Shown piece by piece: positions 50,075-58,074 of a stretch of DNA of 64,000 nucleotides. A model generated the notes under the pieces. It worked only from the letters and a program-made list of their open reading frames with translations, ran no database searches and was not told the origin of the DNA. Origin of the DNA: Streptomyces bluensis (lineage in GTDB: Bacteria; Actinomycetota; Actinomycetes; Streptomycetales; Streptomycetaceae). Each line of letters starts with the position of its first letter. The stretch's first letter is position 1. Position numbers and translations under genes: made by a program. Where the stretch lies: the NCBI RefSeq assembly GCF_014650715.1, contig NZ_BMVM01000010.1, forward strand, positions 248,001 to 312,000, read 5' to 3'.

Positions 50075-50412
50075 TCAGGGCTCCTGGGGTGCGAGATGTC
50101 GTATGGGGCCCGAGAAGGGCCAGACAACGCGCAGGCCAACCCTGCGGCGTGCATGACATGGCCATGACGTACACAGATGGCGAAACCGCGGAGCCCCCCT
50201 CCGGCGCGGACGATCATAGGCACCAAATGTCCCTGTGCGCGCCGGTGTCACAGCATCCAAACAAGAGTTCGCCCGACACCTTCAGGGAACTCACCTCACG
50301 GCAACCTTCCGTTTCCCTTCCCACCCGGCCTTACATCGGGCATACGCGCTTCTGTCGGGCTTCTCAGCCGGTACTCAGGCACCTCTCATGGACGCGGCGC
50401 AATCTGGGAGTC

Positions 50413-51498
50413 ATGACCGAGAGCTTCCGCCGCAGCGGCGAGTACGAGAACCCCCAGGGTCACGGACACCAGCCCGCGTACCCCGAGCAGCAAGCCTCCG
50501 CCTCCCCGGTGAACCCGGTGAACCCGGTGAACCCGGCGCAATCGGCACAAGCGGCGCACCCGGAATGGCCGCCCCCGCCCCCGTACCAGCCCCAGGCGCC
50601 GTCGAACGCCGGGAAGCGCGCCCGCGGTCCGATGGCCCTCCTCGCGGCCGTGGCGATCGTCGCGGCAGCGATCGGCGGCGGCACCGCGTACGGCATCCAG
50701 ACGCTGACCGGCAACGACACCGCGGCCTCCACCAGCGCCACGAGCGCCACGAGTGTCGTGCCCGCCAGCCAGAAGGGCACGGTGGCCGGGGTCGCCAAGG
50801 CGGTGAGCCCGAGCATCGTGGAGGTCAGCGCGAGCTCGAACGCCGGTGAGTCGACCGGTTCGGGCGTGATCATCACCAAGGGTGGCGAGATCATCACCAA
50901 CAACCACGTCGTCGCCGACGCCTCCTCGGTCAAGGTGACGACCAGCACCGGCAAGACGTACACGGCCCGGGTCGTCGGCACCGACAGCAAGAAGGACCTC
51001 GCGCTGATCAAGCTCGTGAACGCCTCCGGTCTGAAGGCGGCCACGCTGGGCGACTCCGGCAACGTCAAGGTCGGCGACGAGGTCGTCGCGATCGGCTCCC
51101 CGGAGGGGCTGTCCGGCACGGTCACCAGCGGCATCGTCTCCGCGCTCAACCGGGACGTCACGGTCGCCACGGGCGGCGGGCAGCAGCAACAGCAGCAGGG
51201 TGGTCCGGGCGGTGGCGGCGACTGGCCGTTCGAGTTCGGCGGGCAGCAGTTCAACGGCGACACCGGCTCGTCCACGACGACGTACAAGGCGATACAGACC
51301 GACGCCTCACTGAACCCGGGCAATTCCGGCGGCGCGCTGATCGACATGAACGGCGACATCATCGGCATCAACTCGGCGATGTACTCGGCGGCCCAGTCCT
51401 CCTCCGACGCGGGCAGCGTCGGCCTCGGCTTCGCCATCCCGATCAACACGGTGAAGGCCGACCTGAGCACGCTGCGGGCCGGCGGCTCCGGCAGCTGA
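50413..51498 (+). CDS. HtrA/DegP-type membrane serine protease
   Basis: 361 residues. A Pro-rich cytosolic N-terminus with NPVNPVNP repeats, one membrane helix (about 71-95) and an outside S1C protease domain: His165 in TNNHVV, Asp195 in KKDLALIKL, Ser305 in NPGNSGGALI. The C-terminal PDZ domain common in HtrA proteins is absent; the protein ends soon after the protease domain. Orthologue of SCO4157. The next genes encode a response regulator and sensor kinase that probably control it as in the CssRS secretion-stress system. Confidence 0.9.
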   Translation: MTESFRRSGEYENPQGHGHQPAYPEQQASASPVNPVNPVNPAQSAQAAHPEWPPPPPYQPQAPSNAGKRARGPMALLAAVAIVAAAIGGGTAYGIQTLTGNDTAASTSATSATSVVPASQKGTVAGVAKAVSPSIVEVSASSNAGESTGSGVIITKGGEIITNNHVVADASSVKVTTSTGKTYTARVVGTDSKKDLALIKLVNASGLKAATLGDSGNVKVGDEVVAIGSPEGLSGTVTSGIVSALNRDVTVATGGGQQQQQQGGPGGGGDWPFEFGGQQFNGDTGSSTTTYKAIQTDASLNPGNSGGALIDMNGDIIGINSAMYSAAQSSSDAGSVGLGFAIPINTVKADLSTLRAGGSGS

Positions 51499-51664
51499 GC
51501 CGCCCCGGATGTGCCTCTGAGCCGCCCCTGATCTGCCTCTGATCTGCCCTGATCTGCCTCGGACACGGCCGTCACCCCGCCAGGCCCCCGAAACGTGCGA
51601 GGCTGAAGGCGCCCGACAGGACCGACAGGTCACCCGTCCCCGCGCACCCGAGGAACGACACACC

Positions 51665-52399
51665 ATGAGCCCCGCCGAAGGCGACCGTGAACCCCAGCGC
51701 ATCCTGATCGTCGACGACGAGCCGGCCGTGCGCGAAGCACTCCAGCGCAGCATGGCCTTCGAGGGGTACGAGACCGAGACGGCCGTGGACGGCGCCGACG
51801 CCCTGGAGAAGGCGACCGCGTACCGGCCCGACCTGGTCGTCCTGGACATCCAGATGCCCCGGATGGACGGGCTCACCGCCGCCCGCCGTATCCGCGGCGC
51901 GGGCGACACGACCCCCATCCTGATGCTGACGGCCCGCGACACGGTCGGCGACCGTGTCACCGGGCTCGACGCCGGGGCCGACGACTACCTGGTCAAGCCG
52001 TTCGAGCTGGACGAGCTGTTCGCCCGCATCCGTGCGCTGCTGCGCCGCAACTCGTACGCGGCCGCGGTGGCCGCCGCGGCCCAGCAGGACGAGACACTCA
52101 CCTTCGCGGACCTGCGGATGAACCTCGCCACCCGTGAGGTCACCCGCGGGGGGCGGGCCGTCGAGCTGACCCGTACGGAGTTCACGCTGCTGGAGATGTT
52201 CATGGCGCACCCGCGCCAGGTGCTCACCCGTGAGCAGATCCTGAAGGCGGTCTGGGGCTTCGACTTCGAGCCGACCTCGAACTCCCTGGACGTGTACGTC
52301 ATGTACCTCCGCCGCAAGACGGAGGCGGGCGGCGAGCCCCGCCTCGTGCACACGGTGCGCGGGGTGGGTTATGTGCTGCGGTCGGGTGGGGTGGAGTGA
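51665..52399 (+). CDS. OmpR-type response regulator
   Basis: 244 residues. The receiver has phosphoacceptor Asp61 (VVLDIQMPRMDG), acidic pocket IVDDEP and conserved Lys in YLVKPFE. The winged-helix domain is at about 145-240 (LTRTEFTLLEMFMAHPRQVLTREQILKAVWGFDF). The stop overlaps the GTG of the kinase (GTGA), so the two are coupled. By gene order it is the SCO4156 orthologue, described as CssR in S. lividans. Probable target: the HtrA-like gene upstream. Confidence 0.92.
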   Translation: MSPAEGDREPQRILIVDDEPAVREALQRSMAFEGYETETAVDGADALEKATAYRPDLVVLDIQMPRMDGLTAARRIRGAGDTTPILMLTARDTVGDRVTGLDAGADDYLVKPFELDELFARIRALLRRNSYAAAVAAAAQQDETLTFADLRMNLATREVTRGGRAVELTRTEFTLLEMFMAHPRQVLTREQILKAVWGFDFEPTSNSLDVYVMYLRRKTEAGGEPRLVHTVRGVGYVLRSGGVE

Positions 52400-53862
52400 G
52401 GAACGTCGTACGCCGGTACCGGTCGCTCCCGCTGAGGGCGCGGCTGTCGCTGCTGGTCGCGGCGGCGGTGGCGTTCGCGGTGGCGGCGGTCTCGATGAGC
52501 TGCTGGTTCGTGGTGCAGGAGAAGCTGTACGACGAGGTGAACAGCGATCTGGAGAAGGCCGCGGACCGGCCGCAGGTGGCCAGCGAGGTGGCGGGCGTCC
52601 TCAACAACTGCGTCCAGGAGCCGTCGGGGACGTACACCGGCGTGCGCGGGCGCGACACCTTCTACGTCCAACTGGTCAAGGCGGACGGCACGGCCTGTGT
52701 CTCCGTGTCGTCCGAGGGCATGGTGAAGGTCACCCCCAGCGACGTCGACGTGGTCAAGCACGCGGCGGACGGCAAGGGCATCCTCCGCAACGGCACGGAC
52801 TCCAACGGCAACGCCGTGCGCGTGCTGACCGTGCCGCTGCGTGTCACCGAGGGCTTCGGCGGCGAGTCACAGCTGTTCCAGGGGGCCGCGTTCACGATCG
52901 CCATCCCTCTCCAGGACACCCAGAAAACCCTCAACGACCTCGCCCTCCTGCTCCTTGTCGTCTCCGGCGTCGGCGTCGTGGGCGCCGGAGCCATGGGCCT
53001 GTTCGGGGCCCGCGCCGCCCTGCGCCCGGTCGACAGACTCACCGACGCCGCCGAGCACATCGCCCGCACCGAGGACCTGACGATCCGTATCCCCGTGGAG
53101 GACGATGCCGAGGACGAGATCGCGCGCCTGTCCCGCTCGTTCAACTCGATGACGAGCGCCCTGGCCGACTCCCACGAACTGCAACAACAGCTCATCGCGG
53201 ACGCGGGCCACGAACTCCGCACCCCGCTCACGTCCTTGCGCACGAACATCGAACTCCTCAGCCGCAGCGAGGAGACGGGCCGCCCGATCCCCGCGGCGGA
53301 CCGCAAGGCACTGCTCGCCTCGGTCAAGGCGCAGATGACGGAACTGGCCTCCCTGATCGGCGACCTTCAGGAACTGTCCCGCTCGGACAACGCCCAGCAC
53401 GGCGACCGCGTCCAGGTGGTGGACTTCCAGGAAACCGTGGAGTCGGCGCTGCGGCGCGCCCGCCTGCGCGGCCCGGAGCTGACGATCACGGCGGCCCTCG
53501 ACCCCTGGTACGTACGCTCCGAACCGGCGGCCCTGGAGCGGGCGATCGTCAACATCCTCGACAACGCGGTGAAGTTCAGCCCCGAGGGCGGCACGATCGA
53601 GGTGGCCCTGGCGGCCGGCGTCCTGACGGTCCGCGACCACGGCCCCGGCATCCCCGCCGACGAACTCCCCCACGTCTTCGACCGCTTCTGGCGCTCCCAG
53701 AGCGCGCGGGCGCTGCCGGGTTCGGGCCTGGGCCTGTCGATCGTGGCCCGCACGGTGCGGCAGTCCGGCGGAGAGGTGACCCTGACCAGTGCGGAGGGCG
53801 GCGGCACCCTGGCGACCGTACGGCTGCCGGGGGCGCCCACGCCGCCACCCGAACTGCCCTGA
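52396..53862 (+). CDS. Sensor histidine kinase
   Basis: 488 residues. Two membrane helices (about 16-42 and 182-203) flank an outside sensor domain. A HAMP domain follows (about 205-255), then HisKA with His272 in DAGHELRTPLTSL, and the ATPase domain with NILDNAVKFSPEGG (N box), DHGPGIPADELPHVFDRFWR (G1/F) and GSGLGLSIVARTV (G2). GTGA overlap with the response regulator. By gene order the SCO4155 (CssS-type) orthologue. Confidence 0.92.
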   Translation: MRNVVRRYRSLPLRARLSLLVAAAVAFAVAAVSMSCWFVVQEKLYDEVNSDLEKAADRPQVASEVAGVLNNCVQEPSGTYTGVRGRDTFYVQLVKADGTACVSVSSEGMVKVTPSDVDVVKHAADGKGILRNGTDSNGNAVRVLTVPLRVTEGFGGESQLFQGAAFTIAIPLQDTQKTLNDLALLLLVVSGVGVVGAGAMGLFGARAALRPVDRLTDAAEHIARTEDLTIRIPVEDDAEDEIARLSRSFNSMTSALADSHELQQQLIADAGHELRTPLTSLRTNIELLSRSEETGRPIPAADRKALLASVKAQMTELASLIGDLQELSRSDNAQHGDRVQVVDFQETVESALRRARLRGPELTITAALDPWYVRSEPAALERAIVNILDNAVKFSPEGGTIEVALAAGVLTVRDHGPGIPADELPHVFDRFWRSQSARALPGSGLGLSIVARTVRQSGGEVTLTSAEGGGTLATVRLPGAPTPPPELP

Positions 53863-53885
53863 GCGACTCCTGGGCTACTCCTTAG

Positions 53886-54524
53886 CTACTCCTGGGCGTC
53901 CTGGGCGTCCTGGGCGGATGCCTGCCTGGCCACGCGCTCCAGTCGGCTCCGGTAGCTCTCCCACCACTCCAGATCCTCGGACGGGATGCTGTTGTTGCCC
54001 TGTTTCTCCCCCGCGGCGCCGTCGATGAGTTCCCGGACGATGTCGGCGTGCCCGGCGTGCCGGTGCGTCTCCGCGATCACCCGCACCACGGCGTGGTGCA
54101 GCGTCACCTGGTTGCGCTCGCTCGGCCACCACGGCACCGTGCCGATCGTGTCGAGCGCCAGCGCGTCGATGGTCGCGTCGCCGTGCGCCCACGCCCGCCG
54201 ATAGAGCCCCACGATGTACTCACGCGACTCGTCGGCGGTGGCCCACATGTCCGCGTTGACCTCGGCCCCCTCGTCGACCCAGGGCATCGGCTCGCCGGAG
54301 GGCCGTCCGAAGGTCTCGCCGAGATAGCCCAGCTCCACGCTGGCCACATGCTTGACCAGGCCCAGGAGATTGGTCCCGGTCGGTGTCATCGGCCGGCGGA
54401 CGTCGTACTCGGAGAGCCCGTCCAGCTTCCAGAGCAGGGCGTCGCGGGCCTCCTGGAGGTAGCGGTGGAGGTCGGCTTTGGGGTCCGGTGCGGCGGTTTG
54501 CGATGCGGTTTCCGAGGTGGTCAT
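53886..54524 (-). CDS. DinB-family protein
   Basis: 212 residues, a DinB/YfiT four-helix bundle. Three His in the family positions are visible (LVKHVASVELGYLG, LHHAVVRVIAETHRHAGHADIVRELIDG) and likely bind a metal; actinobacterial members include bacillithiol/mycothiol-dependent enzymes. The C-terminus ends in a small tandem repeat DAQDAQE. Convergent with the sensor kinase gene, 23 bp apart. Confidence 0.88.
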   Translation of the reverse strand: MTTSETASQTAAPDPKADLHRYLQEARDALLWKLDGLSEYDVRRPMTPTGTNLLGLVKHVASVELGYLGETFGRPSGEPMPWVDEGAEVNADMWATADESREYIVGLYRRAWAHGDATIDALALDTIGTVPWWPSERNQVTLHHAVVRVIAETHRHAGHADIVRELIDGAAGEKQGNNSIPSEDLEWWESYRSRLERVARQASAQDAQDAQE

Positions 54525-54576
54525 GGGGTCAGTCTGGCGGGCGGGCGATCTTTGTCGCCCGCCCTTTTCACACAGC

Positions 54577-54818
54577 TCAGTGCCAGAAGACCTCTTCGAT
54601 CACGATCTGGGGATCTTCGGATCGGCGGACGAAGGTGTACTTCAGCCAGCCGTTTCCGTGGTCGAAGAAGCAGAGGAATACGGGTCTTTCGCCGTGACCA
54701 GCTCGGCGCGCGCTGCGAGGACCATCTCACGAGCGTGGTCGGGCAGTGACTCGAAGGTGGCGAGAGCATCGAGCCGCCAGTCCGCCTGCCAGGGCGGCCC
54801 CATGAACCCATCAGTCAC
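54577..54818 (-). pseudogene. RelE-like toxin gene with a frameshift
   Basis: GTG 54818 overlaps the stop of the DUF6247 gene (GAGTGA). The frame reads VTDGFMGPPWQADWRLDALATFE, then SLPDHAREMVLAARAELVTAKDP, then shifts. The continuing sequence in the next frame is VFLCFFDHGNGWLKYTFVRR, then SEDPQIVIEEVFWH. Length, order and the end match small RelE/ParE-like toxins paired with DUF6247 proteins in Streptomyces. The shift lies near 54685 and would give a short wrong end. Confidence 0.65.
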
Positions 54819-55165
54819 TCGCCGGGCTCCAGTTCTCGGACCCGGTAGTGAATCTTCGCCGCTTCTTCGAGGAGAGCTTTGGCTTCGGCGGTGTCGGTGC
54901 ACTCGTACGCGGCTCGGTGTTCAAGGTCGCGAACATGCGCGTCCAGCTTCGGGTCGCGGGCGATGGCGTACTCACCCCACCAGCGGGCCATGAACGCGGG
55001 CACCGGACCGAGGTCGTAGGCGTCGGCGATCGCCCACTTCCAGTGCGCGTCGAAATCCGGGAGAAGTTCGGGAGTGTGCTCGGCGATGGCCTCGCGCAGC
55101 GCCTTCGGCGTCCGCTCGGGCATGGGAGGGATAACCGGCTGGGGTTCCGCAGCGTGGGCAGCCAT
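54815..55165 (-). CDS. DUF6247 protein, probable antitoxin-like partner
   Basis: 116 residues from ATG 55165 (AAGGAGG upstream). PERTPKALREAIAEHTPELLPDFDAHWKWAIADAYDLGPV is the DUF6247 pattern. It is followed with 4-bp overlap by the RelE-like gene, the usual arrangement. An antitoxin role is inferred from this context. Confidence 0.75.
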   Translation of the reverse strand: MAAHAAEPQPVIPPMPERTPKALREAIAEHTPELLPDFDAHWKWAIADAYDLGPVPAFMARWWGEYAIARDPKLDAHVRDLEHRAAYECTDTAEAKALLEEAAKIHYRVRELEPGE

Positions 55166-55212
55166 GATCGATGTCCTCCTTCGACGCGCCGTGTCTACGA
55201 CCATAACCGCGC

Positions 55213-55374
55213 TCACCGTCCCCGCGCGGATTGTCCGCGCGTCGGCTCCGACCGGGACAGCAGGCCCTGGGCGCGGATCTTCTCAGCGGCCAGTGTGTAC
55301 AGGTTGGTCAGCGCGTCCAGACCTTGATCGAACTCGTCATCGGTCAGCGTGCAGCCCCTCGTGATCTCTCGCAT
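55213..55374 (-). CDS. Short hypothetical protein
   Basis: 53 residues: MREITRGCTLTDDEFDQGLDALTNLYTLAAEKIRAQGLL plus a basic tail. Mostly helical. The ribosome site is weak. It lies between the DUF397 and DUF6247 genes in the same direction, 47 bp before the latter. No family name. Confidence 0.45.
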   Translation of the reverse strand: MREITRGCTLTDDEFDQGLDALTNLYTLAAEKIRAQGLLSRSEPTRGQSARGR

Positions 55375-55426
55375 GGGATCACCGTGACCGGACCGCACCC
55401 CTCCCCGTCCCGGTTTCCCGCCGACT

Positions 55427-55648
55427 TCACCCGAGGGTGTTCACGCCCACCTCGCCCTTGACGCCTTCCATGAACGCGGACCAGGACGACGCCGAGAAGA
55501 CCAGCGGGCGGGCCGTAGGGGTCTTGCTGTCGCGGACGGGGACTATGCCGGGGTAGCCGTCGGCGATCTCGACGCAGTTCGAGGCTCCCCCGTCGCTATA
55601 GGACGACTTGTGCCACACGGCGGTGCTGAGGTCGAGGCTTCTGTTCAT
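55427..55648 (-). CDS. DUF397 protein
   Basis: 73 residues with the DUF397 signature WHKSSYSDGGASNCVEIA and VRDSKTP. The ATG overlaps the stop of the XRE gene (ATGA), as in whiJ-like loci. In Streptomyces such pairs act as regulator plus small modulator, and the Scr1-Scr2 pair behaves as a toxin-antitoxin system. Confidence 0.9.
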   Translation of the reverse strand: MNRSLDLSTAVWHKSSYSDGGASNCVEIADGYPGIVPVRDSKTPTARPLVFSASSWSAFMEGVKGEVGVNTLG

Positions 55649-56469
55649 GATCTGTACTCCTCCAGAAGGCGCTTGATGAACATCGTCGACTCCGCCGGAG
55701 TCAGGGCCGCGTCACGGACGAGATCGTAGGACAAGCGGAAGGACAGCACCTTGTCCGGATCGTCGATCAGCTTGCCGAAGCCGTTGCCTTCCACGTAGGC
55801 AACGGGCTCCCCAACTCGCTGCCACAGCAGGATGAGGTCGCTGTTCATGAGGTCGTGCACGCCAGCCGCGTAGGGCAGCACCTGAAGTGCGAGCGACGGC
55901 AGTTCCGCCGCATCCAGCAGGCGTGACAACTGGTCCGTCCACACCTTCCTGTTGGGAACGGGCCGCCGCAGCGCCCCCTCGTCCAGGATCACGCGCACGC
56001 TCGGCGCCGGTTGGCGGTAGAGCAACTCCTGCCGTCCTATACGCGCGGCCACCTGTTCCTCGACCTCATCGCCGTTGCCGACCGTTGTCTGTGCTCCAGA
56101 CAACCCTGACAACACCGTGCGGGCATAGTCCTCGGTCTGCAACAGGCCGGGGACGCGCAGTTGGAACATCCACATGATCCGCGCCTTCGCCTCCAGCTCC
56201 ATGAACGCCTTGTACTTGTCCTTGATGACGTCCTTGCGCGCATCCCTCCACAGGCGAACCAGCAGGTCACCGCACCCGTAGTACCTGTCCAGGTCCTCCA
56301 TGACGACCACCTTGGAGAGCCGCTCGCCCGCCTCCAACCGGTACAGGTAGCTCTTGTCGTAGCCCGCTTCGTCGGCCAGTTGCCCCAGCGACTTGCCCGC
56401 CTTCTCCCGAAGGAACTTGAGCGTCCGCCCCAGAGCAGCCCGCCCCGACTCCCGTTCCCCGTCAACCAC
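55645..56469 (-). CDS. XRE regulator of the WhiJ/Scr1 type (DUF5753)
   Basis: About 274 residues. HTH near the N-terminus (LGRTLKFLREKAGKSLGQLADEAGYDKSYLYRLEAGE), then the DUF5753 domain (ARIMWMFQLRVPGLLQTEDYARTVL, RQELLYRQPAPSVRVILDEGALRRPV, LQVLPYAAGVHDLMNSDLILL). Start uncertain: GTG 56469 or GTG 56490. Coupled to DUF397 by 4-bp overlap. Divergent from the small-gene cassette 138 bp away. Confidence 0.88.
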   Translation of the reverse strand: MVDGERESGRAALGRTLKFLREKAGKSLGQLADEAGYDKSYLYRLEAGERLSKVVVMEDLDRYYGCGDLLVRLWRDARKDVIKDKYKAFMELEAKARIMWMFQLRVPGLLQTEDYARTVLSGLSGAQTTVGNGDEVEEQVAARIGRQELLYRQPAPSVRVILDEGALRRPVPNRKVWTDQLSRLLDAAELPSLALQVLPYAAGVHDLMNSDLILLWQRVGEPVAYVEGNGFGKLIDDPDKVLSFRLSYDLVRDAALTPAESTMFIKRLLEEYRS

Positions 56470-56606
56470 TTCGCCCACCTCACCCCTCACCGTTGCCCGG
56501 GGCCGAAGACAACGCCGACCCCCTTCCGCAGCGTACGTCGGATCAGTGACGATCTGGGCACGAACGGTAATCACCGCTCGTCACCCCACCCAGAAAGTGC
56601 GCCGAC

Positions 56607-56732
56607 ATGCGCCTACGCGTCGCCGAACTCTGCGAGTCAGCACTCCTCGCCCTCGTGCGGATTCTCCTGCCCTCACAGGGACGTCACCGTGCGCGCGGGC
56701 CGCGGCGACCTGGCATGGGGGGCGCCGCGTGA
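56607..56732 (+). CDS. Small basic protein, first gene of the second cassette
   Basis: 41 residues: MRLRVAELCESALLALVRIL then LPSQGRHRARGPRRPGMGGAA. The part LLALVRILLPSQGRHRA matches LLLRLMLPPRGRHRA at 9367, so this is a shorter paralogue that has lost the C-terminal basic half. The TGA stop overlaps the GTG of the next gene (GTGA). Confidence 0.6.
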   Translation: MRLRVAELCESALLALVRILLPSQGRHRARGPRRPGMGGAA

Positions 56733-57067
56733 CTCCCTCCGACGAGGCGCGGTCGTGGCCGCTCGTCATGGCGGGGCCGGACGGGATCGAGCGACCCCGG
56801 CTTCTCCCTTGGACCACTCCGGACGGCAAACCCTGTTACCTCAGCGCCGACCCGGAGGCGGGCAGGCTCTCCCGGCTCGCCGATGACGTCGAGGCGGCCC
56901 AACTCCGGTCCGGCGAACAGGTTCTCGCGGGCGCCAGAGCCGTCCTCGACGACGCCACGGCGGGTGAACGCGCGGTGCGGTTCGCGCTCACCAGGGCGAC
57001 GGAGTCCTTGGGCGACGTGATCCGGATCGCGGTCAGCAGGGGTGGACGCATCAGCGTCCAGGAATAG
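56729..57067 (+). CDS. Small conserved protein, second gene of the second cassette
   Basis: 112 residues from GTG 56729. LLPWTTPDGKPCYLSADPEAGRLSRLADDVEAAQL and ATESLGDVIRIAVSRGGRI match the protein at 9708-10073 across its length without gaps in the core. Function unknown. Followed by phzF-like gene after 29 bp on the same strand. Confidence 0.72.
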   Translation: MTPSDEARSWPLVMAGPDGIERPRLLPWTTPDGKPCYLSADPEAGRLSRLADDVEAAQLRSGEQVLAGARAVLDDATAGERAVRFALTRATESLGDVIRIAVSRGGRISVQE

Positions 57068-57096
57068 CCGCGGGCGCGACCCGCGTTGCCGCGAAC

Positions 57097-57972
57097 ATGA
57101 CGACGAATGCACCGCGGCCCGAGGTACTGCGATACACCGCCTTCTCCAGCGCGCCCGACGGCGGAAACCCCGCCGGCGTCGTTCTGGATGCCACCGCCCT
57201 CGACGACAGCGACATGCTGGCCATCGCCGCCGACCTCGGGTACTCGGAGTCCGCGTTCCTGACCGCGCCCCCGGAGGGCCTCGGCGGCCAGGAGGGGCGG
57301 GCGTACAGCATCCGTTACTTCAGCCCCAAGGCCGAGGTGCCGTTCTGCGGGCACGCCACCGTAGCGACCGCCGTCGCCCTCGCTGAGCGGATCGGCCCCG
57401 GGGAGTTGGTATTCGCGACACGCGTCGGACCCGTGCCGGTGGAGGTGGCCGAGGAGGACGGGACGGTCCGGGCCACCCTCACCAGTGTCGAGCCGCACAT
57501 CGAGGAGATCGCCGACGCCGACCTCGCGGAGGCGCTCGCCGCGCTCGCCTGGCCGGCCGCCGATCTCGACCCGGCTTTCCCGCCCCGCATCGCGTTCGCC
57601 GGCGCCCGCCATCTCGTCCTCGCGGCGGCGACACGTGCGCGCCTCGCAGATCTCGCGTACGACTTCGCGCGCCTCGAAGCCCTGATGCACCGCTTGGACC
57701 TGACCACGGTGCAGTTGGTGTGGCGGGAGTCGGCCACCGTCTTCCATGTCCGTGACCCGTTCCCCGTCGGCGGGGTCGTCGAGGACCCGGCAACCGGCGC
57801 TGCGGCCGCCGCGTTCGGTGCGTACGCCCGTGAGCTCGGCCTGGTCCCGGAGGACGCCGTCCTCACCCTGCATCAGGGCGAGGACCTGGGCCGCCCTGGC
57901 GAGCTCACGGTGACGCTGCGCGCGGGTGACCAGCGCGTCCGTGTCAGCGGCACGGGAGTTCGCATCAGCTGA
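57097..57972 (+). CDS. PhzF-family isomerase-like protein
   Basis: 291 residues, two-fold diaminopimelate-epimerase-like fold. The start VLRYTAFSSAPDGGNPAGVVLDA, EVPFCGHATVATAVAL, and the late VVEDPATGAAAAAFGAY are the PhzF signatures; the Glu of the active site (YSESAFL) is present. The family includes phenazine synthesis enzymes, but no other phenazine genes are near, so the reaction here is unknown. Confidence 0.9.
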   Translation: MTTNAPRPEVLRYTAFSSAPDGGNPAGVVLDATALDDSDMLAIAADLGYSESAFLTAPPEGLGGQEGRAYSIRYFSPKAEVPFCGHATVATAVALAERIGPGELVFATRVGPVPVEVAEEDGTVRATLTSVEPHIEEIADADLAEALAALAWPAADLDPAFPPRIAFAGARHLVLAAATRARLADLAYDFARLEALMHRLDLTTVQLVWRESATVFHVRDPFPVGGVVEDPATGAAAAAFGAYARELGLVPEDAVLTLHQGEDLGRPGELTVTLRAGDQRVRVSGTGVRIS

Positions 57973-58074
57973 GGCTCCAGCCATGACGGCAGGGGCGGCA
58001 ACCTCCCCCGCCCCGGCGGCAACCACTCCGTGGCTCTTCCCCCCACGACATCCGGACTCAGATCGGAAGTACAC

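Noticed and set aside
48173..50167. 664-aa plus-strand frame opposite the trypsin gene
   Set aside because: The minus strand has the signal peptide, catalytic triad and repeats; the plus frame has none.
53886..57067. Phage-defence island at the XRE/DUF397/DUF6247 patch
   Set aside because: No nuclease, ATPase or other effector is seen; the genes fit ordinary Streptomyces regulatory and TA-like pairs.
57097..57972. Phenazine biosynthesis locus
   Set aside because: PhzF alone is widespread in the family and no other phz gene is near.
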